From the NCBI RefSeq assembly GCF_024758505.1, contig NZ_CP077970.1:5084001-5148000 (forward strand): a stretch of 64,000 nucleotides of DNA. The letters run 5' to 3'. Both the position numbers and the translations under genes were made by a program. Below, piece after piece: positions 1-9,166 of this stretch. Within the stretch, counting starts at the first letter, position 1, and every line of letters begins with the position of its first letter. Source of the DNA: Bradyrhizobium arachidis (lineage in GTDB: Bacteria; Pseudomonadota; Alphaproteobacteria; Rhizobiales; Xanthobacteraceae). The notes under the pieces were generated by a model that searched no databases, was not told the origin of the DNA, and saw only the letters and a program-made list of their open reading frames with translations.

Positions 1-1
1 C

Positions 2-370
2 GAGTCGTTCCGCGCCGGCGACGTGGAATGGGAAGGCCGCGTGGTGTCGGCGCATCACAAGCTGGCGGCGACCGAGCGCACCATCCGCACCGACGGCGAC
101 GACCCCGAGCTGCGCAAGCGCTATGACGGCGAATTCCACCAGGCGCTGATCTCGAGCTGCGGCTCGCGCGAGCTGATGCACGCCCATGCGGTCGTGTTCG
201 ACAAATATTTTCGCTATGCGCTGCGCTATCGGGGCACGGAGACGGTGAACCAGCACAAGGCGCTCCTGGACTGCGCGCTGACGCGGGACATCACGCGCGC
301 CAAAGCCGTGCTCACCGAGCACATTAATGGCTGCGTCGCCTACGCCCTCTCCTCCTGGAACGAAGGCTGA
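2..370 (+). CDS. GntR-family transcriptional regulator, C-terminal (FCD) part, cut by window edge
   Basis: The reading frame is open from the window edge, so the N-terminal winged helix lies outside and only about 122 codons are visible. The visible part looks like the all-helical FCD effector domain of FadR-type GntR regulators: it has the FHQAL segment, a later QHKALLDCAL segment and a terminal EHING segment, whose histidines match the usual metal- or effector-binding positions of FCD domains. It ends 26 bp before the M24 peptidase gene on the same strand, so it probably regulates the peptidase/SMP-30 operon that follows. The effector cannot be told from the sequence. An ATG at 23 is internal and should not be taken as the start. 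Confidence 0.8.
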   Translation, partial: ESFRAGDVEWEGRVVSAHHKLAATERTIRTDGDDPELRKRYDGEFHQALISSCGSRELMHAHAVVFDKYFRYALRYRGTETVNQHKALLDCALTRDITRAKAVLTEHINGCVAYALSSWNEG

Positions 371-396
371 TCGCTTGCGATCGCCCGGAACTACAG

Positions 397-1569
397 ATGC
401 AGCCCGAGACTCCCTTCTCCGCCGCGAGGCTTGACGCCCTGCTCGATGCGTCAGGCATCGACGTCCTCCTCGTCACCTCAAAACACAACATCCAGTACCT
501 GCTCGGCGGCTACTATCACTTCCAGTTCGATTACATGGAGGCGATCGGCATCAGCCGGTACCTGCCCGTCTTCGTCTATGTGAAGGGCGCGCTGGATAAA
601 TCCACCTATATCGCCAACCGCAACGAGCGCGACAGCGTCCAGAACAGGATCGACGCAGGCCATTGGATGCCGCCGGTCGTGTTCGGATCGTCAACCACCG
701 TCGAGGCGATGACGCTTGCAGTGAAGCACGTGAAGGGTGTTGCGATATCTGCGCTTCGTGTCGGGGTGGAGATGTCGTTCCTGCCGGCGGATGCGGCCGA
801 GGTGCTGCGGAGGGAGCTCGGCCACTGCCGGCTCGTCGAGGCGATGCGTCCCCTTGAAAAGTTGCGTGCAGTCAAGACTGCGGCTGAGCTCGACATTCTC
901 CGCGAGGCGTCCGAGCGCGTCGTCGCCTCCATGATGGATACGGTCAAGCGCACCCGTCCCGGACAGAGCAAGCGCGAGATCATCGATCATCTGCGGCGGG
1001 CAGAATTGTCCCGCGACATGGTCTTCGAATACGCGCTGGTGACATTGGGGACGAGCCTCAATCGCGCGCCCTCCGAACAACGTCTTCAACCCGGCGACAT
1101 TATCTCGCTGGATTCGGGCGGCAATTACCGGGGCTATATCGGCGATCTCTGCCGGATGGCCGTGCACGGGGCGCCGGACGGCGAACTCGTCGATCTGCTC
1201 GCCGAGATCGACGTGGTCCAGCAGGCAGCCCGAATGCCGATCCGGGCCGGGCTCATTGGCAGCGATATCTACGCCGCCGCCAGCGACGCCCTCGCGCGAA
1301 CCCCGAACGGCAAGCAGATGCACTTCGTCGCCCATGGCATGGGCATCGTCAGCCATGAAGCGCCGCGCCTGACAGCGACCGGCCCCGTTCCCTACCCCGC
1401 CGACGACGCCAACGCGCCGCTGGAGGCCGGCACGGTCATCTCGATCGAAACCACACTGGCCCACGGGCGGCGCGGTTTCATCAAGCTCGAGGATACCATT
1501 GCCGTCACCTCGAATGGCTACGAGGCATTCGGCGACGGCGCGCGCGGCTGGAACCGGATTCCGGGATGA
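397..1569 (+). CDS. M24-family metallopeptidase (Xaa-Pro aminopeptidase / creatinase-like)
   Basis: A 390-residue protein with the two-part layout of the M24 family: an N-terminal creatinase-like domain (about 1-150) and a C-terminal pita-bread catalytic domain. The five metal ligands can be placed at Asp239 (SLDSGG), Asp250 (YIGDLCR), His313 (VAHGMG), Glu351 (SIETT) and Glu365 (KLEDT), so the enzyme should be an active dinuclear metallohydrolase. Family members cleave Xaa-Pro dipeptides, creatine or related amide compounds; which one applies here cannot be decided. It follows the GntR regulator by 26 bp and its stop overlaps the ATG of the SMP-30 gene (ATGA), pointing to one catabolic operon. 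No signal peptide, so cytoplasmic. Confidence 0.85.
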   Translation: MQPETPFSAARLDALLDASGIDVLLVTSKHNIQYLLGGYYHFQFDYMEAIGISRYLPVFVYVKGALDKSTYIANRNERDSVQNRIDAGHWMPPVVFGSSTTVEAMTLAVKHVKGVAISALRVGVEMSFLPADAAEVLRRELGHCRLVEAMRPLEKLRAVKTAAELDILREASERVVASMMDTVKRTRPGQSKREIIDHLRRAELSRDMVFEYALVTLGTSLNRAPSEQRLQPGDIISLDSGGNYRGYIGDLCRMAVHGAPDGELVDLLAEIDVVQQAARMPIRAGLIGSDIYAAASDALARTPNGKQMHFVAHGMGIVSHEAPRLTATGPVPYPADDANAPLEAGTVISIETTLAHGRRGFIKLEDTIAVTSNGYEAFGDGARGWNRIPG

Positions 1570-2465
1570 CTCTAAATTCGATCCCCGCGCACAAGGTCGA
1601 AACCGCGGTCGCCGCGTCCGACATCCTCGGCGAGACGCCGTTGTGGTGCGACCGATCCCGAAAACTGTGGTGGGTCGATATCGACGGGCGCCTTCATCAG
1701 TCCTTCGATCCGGCGACGGGTGAGCATCAAGTCCGGCCTTACGATTGCCAATTCCTCGGCAGCCAGGCTCTGACGGCGGATGGCGCCCATCTCCTCGCGC
1801 GGGATTTATCTCTCCACCATCGCTCAGCCGACGGCTATCTCTCACGTCAAGTTTGTGAAGTCGAAAGCGGCCTGGACAACCACCTCAATGACGGACGCGT
1901 GGACGCGCGCGGCCGCCTGTGGATCGGCACCATGGACAACCAGCTCCATCGACCGAACGGGTCGCTCTATCGCGTGACTGGCGATGGTGAGGTGACGCCC
2001 GTGTTCAGCGACGTCATCGTGACCAACGGAATTGCGTTCTCGCCCGACAACCGCACGCTCTATTTCACCGACACGCGGCGATACTGCACCTGGCAGTTCG
2101 ATTTCGATCTCGATGACGGCGCGATCCGCAACAGACGGCTGTTTGCGGACTATCGGTCCACGCAGGAGCGACCGGACGGCGCCTGCGTCGACAACATAGG
2201 CGGACTATGGACGGCGTTCTTCTCTCACGGTCGCGTGGTGCGCTATCGGCCCGACGGCCGGATTGACACGGTCATTCCGTTGCCCGTGACCAATCCGACC
2301 TGCGCATGCTTCGGAGGCGACGACCTGAAGACGCTGTTCGTGACCACGGCCAGAAAGTTTCTAACTCCCGAGCAGCTCAGCATCGAACCTCAGGCAGGCC
2401 ATGTGCTCGCCGTTCACGGGATCGCGCAGGGTCTTCCCGAACACCGCTTCGCCAATCCGGGCTGA
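1566..2465 (+). CDS. SMP-30/gluconolactonase-family protein
   Basis: A 299-residue six-bladed beta-propeller protein of the SMP-30/gluconolaconase/LRE family. Typical features are the N-terminal GETPLW motif (Glu23), the VTNGIAFSPD motif (Asn154) and the RPDGACVD motif (Asp204), which together bind the catalytic divalent metal, plus the LWIGTMD blade motif. Family members hydrolyse sugar lactones such as gluconolactone or arabinono-lactone. Translation is probably coupled to the M24 peptidase, whose stop codon overlaps this start by four bases. Pairing of a lactonase with a peptidase-fold hydrolase and a GntR regulator suggests catabolism of a lactone- or amide-containing compound, but the substrate is unknown. 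Confidence 0.85.
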   Translation: MTLNSIPAHKVETAVAASDILGETPLWCDRSRKLWWVDIDGRLHQSFDPATGEHQVRPYDCQFLGSQALTADGAHLLARDLSLHHRSADGYLSRQVCEVESGLDNHLNDGRVDARGRLWIGTMDNQLHRPNGSLYRVTGDGEVTPVFSDVIVTNGIAFSPDNRTLYFTDTRRYCTWQFDFDLDDGAIRNRRLFADYRSTQERPDGACVDNIGGLWTAFFSHGRVVRYRPDGRIDTVIPLPVTNPTCACFGGDDLKTLFVTTARKFLTPEQLSIEPQAGHVLAVHGIAQGLPEHRFANPG

Positions 2466-2498
2466 GAATCCGCCAATCGCCAGCTCCGTATCGAAGTA

Positions 2499-2942
2499 TC
2501 ACGGGTCCTGATGGCTGATGGCCCAGACGTAGGCCGCGACGGCATCGACATCCTCCGGCTTCAGGTCGCCATCCATTCCGGGGGCCACCGCCATGTTGTG
2601 CAGGATCGTGCGCTTCAGCTCTCTGACGCTGCCGTCGCTCCAGACGAACATGCCGGCCGTCAGGTCGTTGCCGTTTGGCGTGCCCTTTCCATCGATGCCG
2701 TGACAGACACTGCACTGCCCGTTGGCGGCCTCGCCGTGAAACACACGATCGCCATGCACGACGTGGTCCCTGGTATAGCCCGATGGCACTGGAAGCGTGG
2801 TCGCTGGAGGTCGTATCTGCTCTCTGTAGATGCTGAGCGGCGGCGTAACGAGCCTCAACTCGTCCGCCTGCGCTCTTGGCGCGCTGAGCACGGCGAGAAA
2901 CATCGCGCACGCCGCCATAGGCACCGTGGATCGCGTTGCCAT
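2499..2942 (-). CDS. Small exported c-type cytochrome
   Basis: A 147-residue protein with a signal peptide (about residues 1-26, cleavage after AQA) and one haem-binding CSVCH motif at residues 77-81; a Met near 122-124 is a candidate sixth ligand. The domain fits small class I cytochrome c or the cytochrome subunits of periplasmic dehydrogenases, so it probably carries electrons in the periplasm. The start was placed at the ATG read from 2942 because a GGGAGG ribosome-binding sequence lies just upstream and because the signal peptide starts there; the frame stays open to 3149 but this extension looks non-coding. It converges on the SMP-30 gene with 33 bp between stops. Its partner dehydrogenase is not adjacent. 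Confidence 0.8.
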   Translation of the reverse strand: MATRSTVPMAACAMFLAVLSAPRAQADELRLVTPPLSIYREQIRPPATTLPVPSGYTRDHVVHGDRVFHGEAANGQCSVCHGIDGKGTPNGNDLTAGMFVWSDGSVRELKRTILHNMAVAPGMDGDLKPEDVDAVAAYVWAISHQDP

Positions 2943-3306
2943 GATTGCCTCCCGATCTTGGTCGCGCCCCGCCGCGAAGCGCCGACGGCAACGCACTGGC
3001 TGAAGGGGTGTTACTCCAGAATGATCACGGTTGGCTCGCCGGACTTGCGCCTCGGCAAATGCGGCTCGGGCGAGTTCATGATCAGTTCCAACACACTCAG
3101 AAACGTATCGAGGATCAGTGCGGGCAAATAGAACATGGCCATTTTGCACCTCAGACTTTCATTATGACGCCCCCGCCGATCACGTCACGTCCGACAACAC
3201 GCAACGCCGCCTCCGGCATTTTTGCGAACGCGGAGGCGACGGGATCATATTCAGGCCAGGAAGCGCGGCCGGGTAAATGGGACCAAGGTAGGAGGCGTGT
3301 CACATT
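2943..3306. other. Intergenic region between cytochrome and autotransporter genes
   Basis: About 360 bp upstream of the cytochrome gene and downstream of the autotransporter gene. It contains the cytochrome ribosome-binding site near 2943-2955. Short frames here have no recognisable product, and I see no clear terminator or repeat. Confidence 0.5.
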
Positions 3307-6300
3307 TCAAAACTTCCAGTTGAACTCCGCCTTCACGCCATTGTCGTTCACGCGCTTGGCAAACTGCCCCGAGTAGCTGACGCCGAAGGTGGCGTTGCGG
3401 GTCAGCGCAAGGTCGAAGCCGGCTTCGACGGCGGCGGCGTCGCGCGCGATCGTCAGGCCGGCCACGGTGAAGACGTTGCTCCCGGCGAAACTCATGGCGG
3501 TCGCCGGCGTCACATCGCCATAGGCGTGGCGCCAGCCGAGCATCCCTGTCCAGCGCGCATCCAGGCCGCCGAGCTCGAAGCCGACCGCGCCGCGCAAGCC
3601 GAGCGTGGAGAAGCCGACGCTGCTGCTCGCTGCGGCTCCCGTCAGCGCGGCGATGCCGCCGGCCTCGGTGAAGGCCTTGCTGCGCGTATCGACATAGGCG
3701 AGCGCCGCGAACGGCTCCAGCGCCGCCCTCCTCGACAGATCGATCCGGTAGCCGAGTTCGCCGAACGCCTGCGCCGTGGCCGCCCCGTAGCCCGCGGAGA
3801 GATGGTCGGTGAAGCCGGGGATCGCGACCGACCGGCTGGCGCCGATGTGGTGCCAGCTATAGGCCGCGCCGCTGCGGAAACCGATCGCTCCCCACTGCGC
3901 GCCGGCAAAGCCGCCGACATGATAGCTGTCGACCGACGCGCGCGATGCGTCGCTCGCGCTGCTCAGGTTCGCATGCGTGTAGCCGCTCAAGGCGCCGACG
4001 CGCCAATCGTCACCGATGCGGGAATCGATGCCGGAGAAGAAGCCGCCGGTGTTGTGCGACAGCGCCGCCGCATTGCCGTCGCTGCCGGCCTGCCCCCAAG
4101 AGCCGATCACGCGGCCCCACACCGCAAACGCGGCATCGGGCTTCACCGTCGCCGGATCAGCCGCATAGGCCATCGCCGACCGGCCGCCGGCCCCAACCGC
4201 GCTGAAGGCCTCGCGCAGCCGATCGATCGCGGCAGCGCGCACGAAGCGGCTGTCCTCGACGAGAACGCCCAGCGTCGAAGGATGAATCTCGCCGGAGAGC
4301 TGATCGAAGGCCGTGCGCGCCTGCGCGGCATTGAGCGTGACCACCGCATTCCAGAGCGTGTTGCCGTAGCCGAACGGATCGACCGCTCCGCCGGTTGCAG
4401 CCTGGTTGCGCGTCCCACCGACGCTGGCAAAGCTCGCCACATTGCGTGTCATGGTCAGGTAGACGTCATTGGCGTCGTAACTCAGCGACGGCGTCAGGAA
4501 CGCCGCATCCGACGTCACGCCGGCAAAGGTGCCGGTGACGCCGCTGGCCGAGGTGAGGATCGTATATTTGGTGCTGGGCGCATAGCTGCCGGCCTGCACC
4601 TGGGCCTGCACCGTGCCGCCGTTGATCGTGGTCGTGGTGCCGACGACCAGCCTGTCGGAATTGCCCTTGGCATCGAGCTGCACCTGGTAGAACGAGCCGC
4701 TTGCGAAGCTGGCATCATTGGCAACGGTGAGCGTGCCGATCGAATTGCCGGGGGCGACGATACCGCCCTTCGTCACGTCGAGCGTGCCGATCGTGCCAGT
4801 GCCGCCGAGCGTTCCGCCATTATGAACGCCAACATTGCCGTTCGCCAGCCAACCGTTGATCGAGAGAATGCCACCCGCAACGCCCACGAAGCCCGTGAAG
4901 CCGCCGGAGTTCCCGGTCAGGATGGTGTGGCCGGCAAAATTGTCGACGTTGCCGTTGCCGGAGATCGGCACGGAGAACGTATAGGCGGTGCTGGTGTGGT
5001 TGAAGATGAGACCGCCGGTGCCGTCGCCGAACTGGACGCCGCTGGCCGTCAACGTACCGGGCGCCGTCGCCGGCGTGCCGCCGGTCAGCGAACCAATGTA
5101 GAGGTGGCCGTTCGAACCCGATTGCTCCGCGATAACTACCTTGCCTGCCGCATTCACGGCGCCGCCGTTGTTGATGGTGAGGACGCTGTCGTTGTTTTTC
5201 CCGATGATCAGCGAAGTGCCGCCGATGGTCGAAGAGACATTCAGCGCCGACCCGGCCCCGCTCACCGCCGCGGAGCCCAGTTCGCCATATTGGACGTTGA
5301 CCGCGCCGCCATTGACGACGTTGAGAACGGCCTTCGCGCCGGCGGGTTTGTTGGACCCGACGTAGATTTGATCGGCTTCTACAACCGAGCCGGCGCCGTC
5401 GACGGTCAGCGTGGCGGTCCCGGTATTCATACCGACGCCAAGGCTGTGGCCGGCGACCAGCTTGCCGCCGGCGCTGACGTCGACCGTCGCGTCCCCGCCG
5501 ATGCCGATGTTGAAGTCGACGGAGTTGCCGATGCTGACGTATTGCGACCCCGCGCCCTTGATTGAGAGACTGCCGCTGCCGCCCGCCTTGAAGCCGATAT
5601 TGGTATTGCCTGCCTCGGTCACGACACCACCGTTCGAGACCGTAATGGCGCCGGCTCCAAAGCTGCCGTCATAGAGATTGCCGCTCAGATCGAGGCGCGA
5701 GCCGCTTCCATCGACCGTGACCGTGCCGCTGCTGCCGGCGGCCGAGCCGACGGCGGCGAATCCACCTGTGACCTTCCCGCCGGCAAGGACGTTCAGGAAA
5801 CCGGTGCCCGCCTTTCCGACCGTAACGGCACCGACCGTTGTGTTCGTGCCTGCCCCGGTGACTGTGAACGTCCCCGAACTGTCGGCCCCGACGCCCATTG
5901 TCAGGCTCCCGGTGATCGTTGCCCCGGACTGGACGGTGAGCGTGCCCTGGCTGTTGGCCTGGGAGCCCACGTAGATATTGTCGGCAGTCAGGGACGCAGA
6001 ATTGCTGAGGGTGGCAAAACCCTTTCCGGCGTAGCCGACATGAAGGCCGCCGCCACTGCCGGCGACCGAATTGATCGCAAGCGTTGTGCCGCTGCCCGAC
6101 AGGTCCAGCGTACCGCTTGCGTTAACGGTGTTGCCCAGTGTCACGTTGCCGCTGACCACGCCGCTCGCGCCGGACTGGAGATTCAAGGTGCCGGTGCCCC
6201 CCTGATCGCCAATGAAGACGTTGCCGGTGCCTCCCGAGCCGACCTGGACCTTTGAGCCGGCTCCGGTGATGGTGACAGTGCCGCTTGCGCCGCTCGCGTA

Positions 6301-7083
6301 ACCGAGGCCGAGGTAAAGGCCTGCGCCGAGCGTTCCCCCATTGGTGACCGTGACCGTGCCTTTCCCGGACGAGCCGACGGTGACGGCGTTTGCGGAAAAC
6401 CACGAGTTGGCACCATCGACCGTGACGATGCCGGTGCCGCCGCTCGCAGCGCCGACCACCGCGGCATTGCCGCCGAGCGCCTTGCCGCCGTTGGTGATGT
6501 TGATCGTGCCCGTGCCGCTATTGCCAACGGTCAGGGTGCCGTTGACCTGGAGCTTGGAATTCGTCCCGTCGATGGTCGCAAGACCGGTGGATCCACCCTG
6601 GGTGCCGATGACAACGTTCGTGCCGCTCACCCAGGAACCGTTCGAGAGATCGAGCGTTCCGTTGCCGGACTTGCCGACCTCCAGCAGGGACGCGCCCTGC
6701 AACACCCAACTGGCCGTACTTCGCATTGTGACCACGCCGGTGCTGCCCGCCGCGTCGCCGATGCTGCTGCTGCCCCAGCTGGTCAACTGCAGGCCGTTGC
6801 CAATATAGAGCGAGCCGCTGCCGGCGGTGCCGACGAACAGGGATCCAGTGGTCCCCGCCATGCCGGTCACAAGCATCGCGGGGGCGTTCGTCGTGTTGAT
6901 GGTCACCGTGTCGGCCATGCCTGGCACTGCGATGCCGGTCCAGTTGACGGGTGACTGCCAATCCGTCGTGCTACCGATCCAGCTCACATTGCCGGCAAAC
7001 GAAGATGAGGCGCTCGCAACTGCAACCAGCGCGGTGGAGCCGAGGAGCGCGGCCAGACGGCGAGACGAACGGGACTCGAGCAT
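3307..7083 (-). CDS. Autotransporter (type Va secretion) with T5SS/PEP-CTERM-associated repeats
   Basis: A 1258-residue surface protein. Residues 1-30 form a signal peptide (cleavage near SSFAG). Residues about 35-900 are a passenger of glycine-, threonine- and serine-rich repeats of roughly 40 residues with recurring pieces such as VTVDGANS, LTVGNSGTG and ITNGG, the pattern of T5SS/PEP-CTERM-associated repeats, expected to fold as a right-handed beta-helix. Residues about 990-1258 are an autotransporter beta-barrel (AVWGRVIGSWG onwards) ending in the aromatic residue Phe (FNWKF), as BAM recognition requires. No protease or lipase motif was seen in the passenger, so an adhesin or surface-structure role is the likeliest inference. 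The gene is monocistronic. The opposite strand is open for long stretches but only as a shadow of the biased codon use. Confidence 0.88.
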   Translation of the reverse strand: MLESRSSRRLAALLGSTALVAVASASSSFAGNVSWIGSTTDWQSPVNWTGIAVPGMADTVTINTTNAPAMLVTGMAGTTGSLFVGTAGSGSLYIGNGLQLTSWGSSSIGDAAGSTGVVTMRSTASWVLQGASLLEVGKSGNGTLDLSNGSWVSGTNVVIGTQGGSTGLATIDGTNSKLQVNGTLTVGNSGTGTINITNGGKALGGNAAVVGAASGGTGIVTVDGANSWFSANAVTVGSSGKGTVTVTNGGTLGAGLYLGLGYASGASGTVTITGAGSKVQVGSGGTGNVFIGDQGGTGTLNLQSGASGVVSGNVTLGNTVNASGTLDLSGSGTTLAINSVAGSGGGLHVGYAGKGFATLSNSASLTADNIYVGSQANSQGTLTVQSGATITGSLTMGVGADSSGTFTVTGAGTNTTVGAVTVGKAGTGFLNVLAGGKVTGGFAAVGSAAGSSGTVTVDGSGSRLDLSGNLYDGSFGAGAITVSNGGVVTEAGNTNIGFKAGGSGSLSIKGAGSQYVSIGNSVDFNIGIGGDATVDVSAGGKLVAGHSLGVGMNTGTATLTVDGAGSVVEADQIYVGSNKPAGAKAVLNVVNGGAVNVQYGELGSAAVSGAGSALNVSSTIGGTSLIIGKNNDSVLTINNGGAVNAAGKVVIAEQSGSNGHLYIGSLTGGTPATAPGTLTASGVQFGDGTGGLIFNHTSTAYTFSVPISGNGNVDNFAGHTILTGNSGGFTGFVGVAGGILSINGWLANGNVGVHNGGTLGGTGTIGTLDVTKGGIVAPGNSIGTLTVANDASFASGSFYQVQLDAKGNSDRLVVGTTTTINGGTVQAQVQAGSYAPSTKYTILTSASGVTGTFAGVTSDAAFLTPSLSYDANDVYLTMTRNVASFASVGGTRNQAATGGAVDPFGYGNTLWNAVVTLNAAQARTAFDQLSGEIHPSTLGVLVEDSRFVRAAAIDRLREAFSAVGAGGRSAMAYAADPATVKPDAAFAVWGRVIGSWGQAGSDGNAAALSHNTGGFFSGIDSRIGDDWRVGALSGYTHANLSSASDASRASVDSYHVGGFAGAQWGAIGFRSGAAYSWHHIGASRSVAIPGFTDHLSAGYGAATAQAFGELGYRIDLSRRAALEPFAALAYVDTRSKAFTEAGGIAALTGAAASSSVGFSTLGLRGAVGFELGGLDARWTGMLGWRHAYGDVTPATAMSFAGSNVFTVAGLTIARDAAAVEAGFDLALTRNATFGVSYSGQFAKRVNDNGVKAEFNWKF

Positions 7084-7479
7084 GAAAATTCCTAAGCAGA
7101 GGACGGCATTCTCCTCGTGCGACAGTCCGCGCCTCGCGAGCGAGGAACTGCATCGCGGCTCCTACTGGTGCCCGGTGCTGGCTGTTGCCGAGTTGCGATC
7201 AGCTAGCGCGCGGCGGTCCGATCGTCTTGGTCTGGACAGCACTGCTTTTGAATTCTGACGGAATGCCAATAACTTCCGTGCCGACGAGGCTTTGCTGCAA
7301 CAGCGCGGATGCGCGCGTCGCGGCATCTTCTTGGACAGGGCGCGACCCGATTTGACCTTTACCGCACTCGCCATTCACGTGGCCGCGTTGCGTACTCTGT
7401 CGGGCGCGCGACGAAGGCGGTCCTCAGCCCGTTCTTCGGCCGCGCCGACGGCGCGCACCGACACGCCCGGTCGCGGACA
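7084..7479. other. Intergenic region holding a haloacid dehalogenase remnant
   Basis: About 400 bp between the autotransporter start and the end of the winged-helix/TPR gene. The right half holds the haloacid dehalogenase remnant listed separately. The left half should carry the autotransporter promoter, but no convincing -35/-10 pair stands out. No intact gene is supported here. Confidence 0.5.
7391..7437 (-). pseudogene. Fragment of a haloacid dehalogenase gene (decayed duplicate)
   Basis: On the minus strand this stretch translates to KNGLRTAFVARPTEY, nearly identical to KNGLKTAFVARPTEY in the intact haloacid dehalogenase gene 1.8 kb away. At nucleotide level 42 of 47 positions agree with 9259-9305. 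The similarity does not continue on either side and no start or complete domain is present, so this is a gene remnant and not a functional coding region. Confidence 0.7.
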
Positions 7480-9057
7480 TCACCCCTCCGGCACACCAGC
7501 AAGGCGCAAGCCTTCGGCGACGCGCTCTCGCCTGGCGAGGTAGATTGGGTCATCGCTTTGTGGATTGAGACGGTAACGCCGAACGGTGAAGGTCGGATCG
7601 AGCACAAGTCCGGCCTTGGTGGCGGCCCTCGCCTCGTCAAGCGAACCGAGCCGCGCGAGTGCCGCGCCGAGCGCGAAATGCGCGAGGGGATAGTTCCGGT
7701 TGGCCTCGACGCTGCGCCGGAACCAGACGACGGCTGCAGCATCTGCCATGACCTGTAGTCTTGCGAAGCCAACCATCATGAGCCAATCGAAGGCGAACAT
7801 ATCGCGCGGCGAAAGGCGAAACGCCACATCCATATGCGCGTCGATCTCGGACCCGCGCCCCATGTAGAACTTACCCATCCCGATCTGCGCATGCGCCTCG
7901 GCCAGATTGCGATCCAGCTCCAGCGCCCTCTCGCACTCGGCAATGCCTTGGGCGCCGCGATTCGAAGCCATCAGCACAGTGCCCATGTAGAGATGGGCCA
8001 TCGCATGGTTCGGAGCGACAGACAGCACCTTCATCAGCGTCGCCTCGGCAGTCGCAACAAGCGCGGCCTTGTCATCACTCATGTGCGCAACGCCGACCAG
8101 CAGATCCACAACGGCGGTCCAGATCATCGCCTCGAGGTTGTCCGGATCGAGGGCAAGCGCCTGCTCGAAAAGCCCGCGAGCCTTTACCGCATGTTCAGGC
8201 GTCCAACCCTTGTACAACGTGGTCTTGCCCTGGAAATACAGGTCCATCGAACTGGGGTGCGGAGATCGTTCCGATCGCCTTGCCTCCTGCTCAGTGAGCT
8301 CGGCCTGCAAGGCATTGGCGAGCCTCGATACGATCTCGTCCTGCATGTCGAAGAGATCGGCGATCGTCTTGTCGAAACGATCTGCCCACAGGTGCGCGCC
8401 GGTTTCCGCATCCACAAGCTGAACGTTCACCCGAAGGCGGCTTCCGCTTCGTTGAACCGATCCTTCGAGCACATATCGCACACCCAGCTCTTGTCCGATC
8501 TGCTTGAGCTTCGTCGGCTTTCCCTTGTAGGTGAAGGCGGTGTGCCGGCCGATCACGAACGAGCCCCGAATGCGTGACAGGTCCGTGGTCAGGCTCTCGG
8601 TTATGCCGTCGGCGAAGTAGTCCTGCGCGGGATCGCCGCTGAGGTTGGAGAAGGGCAGCACAACGATGGACAGATGCGGCGGTGAAGCCGAGGCGGGCGC
8701 GTCGCGGCCAGCCGCGCTCCCGACACCGGCGGGAGCTGCCCGACCCGGCGCTTCCCGCACCGAACCGACGAAGCGAAAACCCTTGCGCGGCAGCGTCTTG
8801 ATCAGGCGCTGCTCTTCGCCGCAATCGCCAATGACGGTCCGAGCCGCATTCAGGCGGGTCGTCACCGCTGCATCGGACACGATGCGTCCGTTCCAGACCG
8901 ACTCCACCAGATTGTCCTTGCTGACGACGCGGTCCCGGTTTCGGATCAGATAGTCGAGCAGGTCGAACACCTGGGGAGCCGTCGGGATCAGTTCGGGCCC
9001 GCGCCGCAGCTCGCGCTGATCAGTGTCGAATGAGTAGTCCTCGAAGAAATAGCGCAA
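7480..9057 (-). CDS. Winged-helix transcriptional regulator with TolB-like and TPR domains
   Basis: A 525-residue protein. Residues 1-95 form an OmpR/PhoB-type winged helix, including the VVSKDNLVESVW and RLIKTLPRKGFRFVG elements. Residues about 125-245 match the TolB-like N-terminal fold often seen behind such helices (VVLPFSNLSGDPAQDYFADGI, later ADRFDKTIADLFDMQDEI). Residues about 280-500 are TPR-like helices. No transmembrane segment is evident between DNA-binding and TPR parts, unlike CadC. The start is a TTG read from 9057, supported by GGAGGAG about seven bases upstream; no ATG is better placed. Related proteins are called CadC-like or adenylate-cyclase-like TPR regulators. Target genes are unknown and no neighbour is obviously co-regulated. 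Confidence 0.8.
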   Translation of the reverse strand: MRYFFEDYSFDTDQRELRRGPELIPTAPQVFDLLDYLIRNRDRVVSKDNLVESVWNGRIVSDAAVTTRLNAARTVIGDCGEEQRLIKTLPRKGFRFVGSVREAPGRAAPAGVGSAAGRDAPASASPPHLSIVVLPFSNLSGDPAQDYFADGITESLTTDLSRIRGSFVIGRHTAFTYKGKPTKLKQIGQELGVRYVLEGSVQRSGSRLRVNVQLVDAETGAHLWADRFDKTIADLFDMQDEIVSRLANALQAELTEQEARRSERSPHPSSMDLYFQGKTTLYKGWTPEHAVKARGLFEQALALDPDNLEAMIWTAVVDLLVGVAHMSDDKAALVATAEATLMKVLSVAPNHAMAHLYMGTVLMASNRGAQGIAECERALELDRNLAEAHAQIGMGKFYMGRGSEIDAHMDVAFRLSPRDMFAFDWLMMVGFARLQVMADAAAVVWFRRSVEANRNYPLAHFALGAALARLGSLDEARAATKAGLVLDPTFTVRRYRLNPQSDDPIYLARRERVAEGLRLAGVPEG

Positions 9058-9166
9058 GGTCCACTCCTCCGGTTATCTCCCCGACTGTCTCAAGCCTCGA
9101 CGCTACCGTGAGAAATATGGCCCCGGTTGGAGAAATGTAAGCCGGCTACGTCTCCTGCAGCGCAGC

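Noticed and set aside
691..1845. 384-codon minus-strand frame across the M24 and SMP-30 genes
   Set aside because: Shadow of two well-supported genes.
3526..5565. 679-codon open frame on the plus strand across the autotransporter gene
   Set aside because: It is antisense to the repeat-rich passenger, is rich in Arg/Ala as GC-biased shadows are, and has no recognisable domain or ribosome-binding site.
3307..7083. Repeat structure of the passenger as a possible CRISPR or satellite array
   Set aside because: The repeats are degenerate at DNA level, are in frame and encode protein motifs; there are no regularly spaced identical repeats and unique spacers.
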